From: Suicoccus acidiformans
GTDB lineage: Bacteria; Bacillota; Bacilli; Lactobacillales; Aerococcaceae
Reading direction: 5' to 3'
Length of the DNA: 64,000 nt
Assembly (NCBI RefSeq): GCF_003546865.1
Contig: NZ_CP023434.1
Coordinates: 1,488,001 to 1,552,000, forward strand
A model generated the notes under the pieces. That model saw only the letters and a program-made list of their open reading frames with translations, had not been told where the DNA came from and made no database searches. The translations under genes were made by a program, and so were the position numbers. Below, piece after piece: positions 60,154-64,000 of the stretch (the stretch's first letter is position 1; every line of letters starts with the position of its first letter).

Positions 60154-61641
60154 ATGAATTATTTTAGTAGCCGCAACCGCACTGTCACTGCCAGCCCTTC
60201 ACAAGCCATTCTCGAGGGTTTAGCCAGCGACGGAGGTTTGTATGTCCCAGAAGCGATTCCACAATTTGAGAATAATTGGGACACCTTAGCGAAATTTACG
60301 TATCAGGAAATGGCCTTTTACGTCCTTAAACCATTCTTAAGCGATTTCTCTGACGAAGCCTTGCACAAATGCATCCAAGAAGCATACGATGAGAAATTTG
60401 ACACGGCAAGCATTGCCCCCCTCGTTAAAGTTGGCGAGAATTATCATTTGGAATTATTCCACGGCGCAACCATTGCCTTCAAGGATATGGCACTGTCCAT
60501 TCTGCCGCATTTAATGAGCGAATCTGCCAAAATTCAAGACAATACGAATGACATTGTCATCCTCACCGCAACTTCTGGCGATACAGGTAAAGCTGCAATG
60601 GCCGGCTTTGCGGACGTTCCCCATACGCAAATTATCGTCTTCTATCCTAAAGGCGGTGTCTCAAGTATCCAAGAAAGACAAATGTTAACGCAAAAAGGTG
60701 ACAACACCGCCGTAGTAGCAATTCACGGTAATTTCGATGATGCGCAAACAGAAGTTAAGCGCCTCTTTAATGACGAATCCCTAAGAGAGACCCTAGCCCT
60801 GGAGGGTAAGCAGTTCTCTTCTGCGAACTCTATGAATATTGGCCGACTCTTACCACAAGTGGTTTATTACTACTATGCCTATGCCCAATTAGTAGCTGAA
60901 GGTGCTATCCAAGCGGGCGACCGGATTAATGTGACCGTACCAACGGGGAACTTTGGTAATATTCTGGCTGCCTACTATGCCAAACAGACCGGCCTGCCTA
61001 TTGACCGCTTAGTTTGTGCTTCAAATGATAATACAGTCTTGTATGATTTCTTCCAATCTGGCCAATACAACCGCAATCGTCCATTTGAACTAACCATTTC
61101 TCCTTCCATGGACATTCTTGTCTCAAGTAACTTTGAGCGCTTATTATTCCATGCCCTAGACGAAGATACGGACCGGGTAGCCAGCCTAATGCAGCAATTG
61201 GAAGATGCAGGTGTTTACGAAGTGGATGCGCAAGAGAAAGTGAACTTTGAAGATTTCGTCGGCGCATATGCAAGCGAAGACGAAACCCGCGGAGAAATCA
61301 AAGAAGTATACGAGGCAACTGATTACGTTATGGACCCTCATACTGCCGTTGCTTCCAAAGCTTACCGCAAAGCGCGTGTTCAAGGTGAAATCGATCCAAA
61401 CCTCGCAAGTGTTATCGTATCAACCGCAAGTCCATATAAATTCCCGGAAGCCGTCCTTAATGCCTTAGATATTAATACGGATGCCCTGAATGATGAAGGC
61501 CTTCTCAAAGAACTCAAGAAAATTACCAACATTCCTTATCCTGAAGCCATTAACGAAGCAATGACTGGTGAAATTCGCCATGATAAGGTCATTGAAGTTC
61601 AGGATATGAAAGAAACCGTATTGGATATTATTCGTGGATAA
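60154..61641 (+). CDS. thrC: Threonine synthase
   Basis: A 495-aa fold-type II PLP enzyme converting O-phosphohomoserine to threonine. The start MNYFSSRNRTVTASPSQAIL, the PLP Lys in GATIAFKDMALSI near residue 110, the phosphate/PLP loop TATSGDTGKAAMAGF and VPTGNFGNILAAYYAK are all typical of the long (class II) form. The start at 60154 follows AGGTGATCAC; the longer ORF start at 60127 lacks a site. An extended -10 (TGGTATACT) lies just upstream. The GNAT gene follows 12 bp later. Confidence 0.95.
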   Translation: MNYFSSRNRTVTASPSQAILEGLASDGGLYVPEAIPQFENNWDTLAKFTYQEMAFYVLKPFLSDFSDEALHKCIQEAYDEKFDTASIAPLVKVGENYHLELFHGATIAFKDMALSILPHLMSESAKIQDNTNDIVILTATSGDTGKAAMAGFADVPHTQIIVFYPKGGVSSIQERQMLTQKGDNTAVVAIHGNFDDAQTEVKRLFNDESLRETLALEGKQFSSANSMNIGRLLPQVVYYYYAYAQLVAEGAIQAGDRINVTVPTGNFGNILAAYYAKQTGLPIDRLVCASNDNTVLYDFFQSGQYNRNRPFELTISPSMDILVSSNFERLLFHALDEDTDRVASLMQQLEDAGVYEVDAQEKVNFEDFVGAYASEDETRGEIKEVYEATDYVMDPHTAVASKAYRKARVQGEIDPNLASVIVSTASPYKFPEAVLNALDINTDALNDEGLLKELKKITNIPYPEAINEAMTGEIRHDKVIEVQDMKETVLDIIRG

Positions 61642-61653
61642 TAAGGAGTGCCT

Positions 61654-62163
61654 ATGACGCATCGAAGCATTCGCCCGGTCACCCTTGACGATGCCGCGGC
61701 TATTCTTGACATTTACCGCTATTATGTGGAAGAAACACCTTATACCTTTGAAGAATCAACGCCCAGCATAGCCGAGATTACACACCGAATTCAAACCATT
61801 CAAGCAACCCACCCTTATCTTGTTCTGGAAGAAGCCGGCCAAATCCAAGGCTACGCCTACGCCCACCCCTTCCACGAACGTGAAGCTTATCGCTATGCTG
61901 TGGAGATAAGTATCTATGTTGCTGACAAAACACGTAGCCGCGGAGCCGGAAGCTTACTCTATGAAGCCTTAGAAGAAGCACTGGTACAAGCTGGCTACAC
62001 CCTGCTCATTTCAATCATTACCGATACCAACACCGCAAGCCTCAACTTCCACCAGAAACACGGCTTTACCCAAGCCGGCCACCTGCCGAAGGTGGGCTAT
62101 CAATTCCAGCGATGGTATGGTACCTATTACTATATTAAGCCGCTTGAGCAGAATTCATTTTAA
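61654..62163 (+). CDS. GNAT N-acetyltransferase (phosphinothricin acetyltransferase-like)
   Basis: A 169-aa GNAT enzyme. The N-terminus (IRPVTLDDAAAILDIYRYY), TPYTFEE, the acetyl-CoA loop KTRSRGAGSLLYEALEE and NFHQKHGFTQAGHLPKVGY match the Pat/Bar/YwnH group that acetylates phosphinothricin or methionine sulfone type amino acids. The ATG at 61654 has AAGGAG five bases away. It probably shares the thrC transcript and ends in a bidirectional terminator. Confidence 0.9.
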   Translation: MTHRSIRPVTLDDAAAILDIYRYYVEETPYTFEESTPSIAEITHRIQTIQATHPYLVLEEAGQIQGYAYAHPFHEREAYRYAVEISIYVADKTRSRGAGSLLYEALEEALVQAGYTLLISIITDTNTASLNFHQKHGFTQAGHLPKVGYQFQRWYGTYYYIKPLEQNSF

Positions 62164-62203
62164 TCTTTTCACGTATTGGGAGTCTTCAAATCCGCACTAG
62201 CAT

Positions 62204-62250
62204 AAATAAACCGAGCTCACTGCTGCGTTTAGCAATGAGCTCGGTCTATT
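62204..62250. terminator. Bidirectional terminator
   Basis: ACCGAGCTCA/TGAGCTCGGT with an inner TGCT/AGCA helix, between the convergent GNAT and PNPOx-like genes. Confidence 0.85.
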
Positions 62251-62255
62251 CTGCC

Positions 62256-62687
62256 TTATTCCAGATCAAAGGAAAATTCTTCTGACACACGCTTTTGCAA
62301 GTGTTGGTAAGTTCCCTTGCCTTTATAAACTTGGAAGGCTTGGGCACTCTTCTGGTCTTCTGCATCAGGATAAACATCGTTCACATACGGATTATCTTGA
62401 AGAATTTCTTCTAAGCGGTCCTTGCCAATCTCACGAACTTGGCCTTCCACCCGAATGACTTGAATCCCCTTATCGTTATTTACCATACCCGTTATGGCAA
62501 CTTCAGGCTTGTCTTGCAATTGAGCATAGAATTGAGTCTTCGGTGACGTCATAAAGAAGATTCCATTCTCATCCGCGACCCCCACATTGGCAATGCGTGA
62601 ATGAGGATGACCGTCTTTATCTACCGTCGCAAAGACAGATGCACCGATTTCATCTTGGAGAATTTGCAAATAGTCTGTATAAGTCAT
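62256..62687 (-). CDS. Pyridoxamine 5'-phosphate oxidase-like flavin protein
   Basis: A 143-aa split-barrel protein of the PNPOx-like family (DKDGHPHSRIANVGVADENG, FFMTSPKTQFYAQL, VEGQVREIGKD). Such small proteins bind FMN or F420-type cofactors and act as reductases or heme-utilization-like proteins; true PdxH activity is not implied. GAGGGGAC precedes the ATG. A PerR-like sequence lies 19 bases upstream of the start, in the same place as in ahpC. Confidence 0.85.
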   Translation of the reverse strand: MTYTDYLQILQDEIGASVFATVDKDGHPHSRIANVGVADENGIFFMTSPKTQFYAQLQDKPEVAITGMVNNDKGIQVIRVEGQVREIGKDRLEEILQDNPYVNDVYPDAEDQKSAQAFQVYKGKGTYQHLQKRVSEEFSFDLE

Positions 62688-62705
62688 AGGTATTTGTCCC
62701 CTCTT

Positions 62706-62720
62706 TTATAATAATTTTAT
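62706..62720 (-). promoter_or_regulatory. Possible PerR-like box
   Basis: On the minus strand ATAAAATTATTATAA matches 12 of 14 defined positions of the PerR box. The local AT content makes chance matches fairly easy. Confidence 0.3.
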
Positions 62721-62721
62721 T

Positions 62722-63003
62722 TCACTCGTTTATCCATTCAAGGGCAATAATTTCAACCGGATACATTGCTTCAATTTCAGCAATTAGCTGCTGTAAATGG
62801 CGCTCGCCATGGGTATATCGATTGGTCACAAGACTAAAGCCCAAACCAGCCACATTTAATTGATTTAAAGCATCAATTTCCGCACTGCTCACCCCATATT
62901 TCTGCCGCATCTTCTGCAGAATACTTTGCACAACGCGCCTTTTATCCTTCAAGGAAAAACTCTCAAACAAACGCAAACGTACATACACAGCCAGAACATA
63001 CAT
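62722..63003 (-). CDS. DUF503 (YlxP-like) protein
   Basis: A 93-aa ferredoxin-like-fold protein of family DUF503: SFSLKDKRRVVQSILQKMRQ, NQLNVAGLGFSLVTNRYTHG and the C-terminal LIAEIEAMYPVEII. Family members often sit near ribosome maturation genes (ylxP-rbfA), with an unknown role. Here it lies 5 bp after coaBC and is probably co-transcribed with it. Confidence 0.9.
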   Translation of the reverse strand: MYVLAVYVRLRLFESFSLKDKRRVVQSILQKMRQKYGVSSAEIDALNQLNVAGLGFSLVTNRYTHGERHLQQLIAEIEAMYPVEIIALEWINE

Positions 63004-63008
63004 CAGCC

Positions 63009-64000
63009 CTAAGCCCTCTCATCACAATCAGCAAAAAGGGTCTGGAATACTTCCAAAGCAACTACTTCTTTACGCATACGTGGCAAACTGATTTCTTGGT
63101 CTTGAGAAATTAATGTGACCTGATTTTCATCACTATTAAAGCCAATGCTTTGATCACTCACATCATTAGCAATAATCCAGTCAGCCCCTTTACGACGCAA
63201 TTTCGCCCGGGCATTATCAAGCACATCATCCGTTTCGGCAGCAAAGCCGATTAACACTTGGTCCAATGCTTTCTTAGCCCCGAGACTCGCTAGGATATCC
63301 GGGTTTTCCTCCAAGTCGATTTGCATGACTTGCGTATCTTGCTGGGACTTCTTAATCTTTGAACTGGCGATATTTTTAGCCCGGTAATCACTCACAGCCG
63401 CCGCCATAATCACAATATCCGCCTGCTCGAAATAGTGATGCATGCGCTCATGCAATTCCCGAGCACTTTGCACATACTCTACCTGTACCCCTGCAGGCTC
63501 TGTCAGAGCTTTTGTGGTTGAAACTAACGTTACGTCACCACCAAGCCAACTGGCTGCTTGGGCGAGAGCATAGCCCATTTTGCCAGAGGAGCGGTTTGAA
63601 ATATAGCGCACGGGGTCAATTGCTTCAACCGTCCCACCCGCTGAAATAAGGACTCTTTGGCCAGAGAGGACTTGCGGTAAGGTATGTCGGGCAACGAATG
63701 CGGTGACTTCTTCCATTAACGTATCATAATCCGGCAGTCGCCCGCGCCCTTCATAACCTTCAGCAAGGAAGCCCGTGGCCGGCTGAACAATGTGCTTTCC
63801 ATCGGCTTCTAGCTGAGCGATATTTCGCTGGGTAGCCGGATTATCATACATCTTAGTATTCATCGCCGGAAAAACAATCGTCGGAACATTGGTTGCCATC
63901 AGACAACTTGAGACAATATCATCGGCAATGCCATGAGCCATTTTGCCAAGGATATTCGCCGTGGCGGGTGCAACAATGGCGAAATCAGTCCAATCAGCAA
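63009..64000 (-). CDS. coaBC: Phosphopantothenoylcysteine decarboxylase / phosphopantothenate-cysteine ligase, 5' end beyond the window
   Basis: Two steps of coenzyme A synthesis in one protein. The visible part begins in the CoaC flavodoxin-like domain (DFAIVAPATANILGKMAHGI and the substrate motif PAMNTKMYDNPATQRNI). The CoaB domain follows from about 300 codons before the stop: VLISAGGTVEAIDPVRYISN, SSGKMGYALAQAA, AAAVSDYRAKN and IGFAAETDD. The end, about residue 310 of the visible frame, is normal. The N-terminus with the catalytic His lies past position 64000. Confidence 0.95.
   Translation of the reverse strand, partial: ADWTDFAIVAPATANILGKMAHGIADDIVSSCLMATNVPTIVFPAMNTKMYDNPATQRNIAQLEADGKHIVQPATGFLAEGYEGRGRLPDYDTLMEEVTAFVARHTLPQVLSGQRVLISAGGTVEAIDPVRYISNRSSGKMGYALAQAASWLGGDVTLVSTTKALTEPAGVQVEYVQSARELHERMHHYFEQADIVIMAAAVSDYRAKNIASSKIKKSQQDTQVMQIDLEENPDILASLGAKKALDQVLIGFAAETDDVLDNARAKLRRKGADWIIANDVSDQSIGFNSDENQVTLISQDQEISLPRMRKEVVALEVFQTLFADCDERA

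Overview
The window looks like a chromosome segment of a low-to-moderate GC Firmicute of the order Lactobacillales, perhaps an Aerococcaceae-like lineage. The reasons are Gram-positive ribosome binding sites and sigma-A promoters, a his-operon T-box, a DUF956 (manO) gene at the end of a mannose-family PTS locus, a B. subtilis-like manA/manR/manP locus, a short HisG paired with HisZ, and ISL3, IS21, IS1634 and IS30 elements. The family assignment is inference. No rRNA or tRNA gene was recognised.

Region 1 (1 to about 12.9 kb) is an AT-rich graveyard of mobile DNA. It holds two different broken MobA/MobL (MobQ) relaxase genes, a candidate oriT, a PadR/DUF2812 pair (the second frameshifted), a membrane-protein/XRE pair, a TnpW-like small gene, an alpha/beta hydrolase, and the 3' part of a C5-DNA methyltransferase split by a 334-bp insert with 38-bp flanking repeats. 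ISL3 (794-2266, 8-bp target duplication) and IS21 (4501-6978, 5-bp duplication) have readable ends. An IS1634-family element (8491-10488) is damaged, and fragments of IS21, IS1634 and IS30 lie between.

Region 2 (13.4-28.5 kb) is ordinary chromosome with decay. It starts with an M20 peptidase/DUF5058/membrane-protein operon. A RelB-type antitoxin that has lost its start codon follows, then ahpCF with a promoter and PerR box. Next is a wrecked mannose-family PTS (IIB, IIC and IID broken, manO intact), beside an intact mannose system (manA-manR-manP) with a cre-like site over its promoter. The region ends with a HAD phosphatase, a dead FAD monooxygenase gene and a DUF421 protein.

Region 3 (29-36.4 kb) is the histidine operon hisZ-G-D-C-B-A-F-IE-K on the minus strand, controlled by a T-box. 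hisH is missing from its usual place between hisB and hisA. Around it lie two structured non-coding stretches (28.6-29.05 and 36.5-37.66 kb).

Region 4 (37.8-48.3 kb) holds an M20 amidohydrolase, an array of 43-bp palindromic repeats, and a pyrB-pyrI-pyrC-pyrD operon with a clostridial-type two-subunit aspartate transcarbamoylase. It continues with a heterodimeric ABC exporter and a small thiol-redox operon (ArsC-like, 52-aa Cys protein, DsbA-like).

Region 5 (48.3-64 kb) contains an Ohr gene with a stop at codon 2, a baeRF-type release-factor-like protein, a second heterodimeric ABC exporter, sfsA, and an F420-0:glutamate ligase-like gene. Two Nudix hydrolases follow, then a Zn-type ArsR repressor with a palindromic operator ahead of traX, and a membrane-anchored protein with three internal repeats. 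The window closes with thrC, a GNAT acetyltransferase, a PNPOx-like protein, a DUF503 protein and the 3' part of coaBC.

No CRISPR array, phage or recognised defence system is present. The best leads for something undescribed are the 43-bp palindrome array, the two structured intergenic regions, the 334-bp insert with long direct repeats, the DUF5058 operon, the triple-repeat surface protein and the missing hisH.
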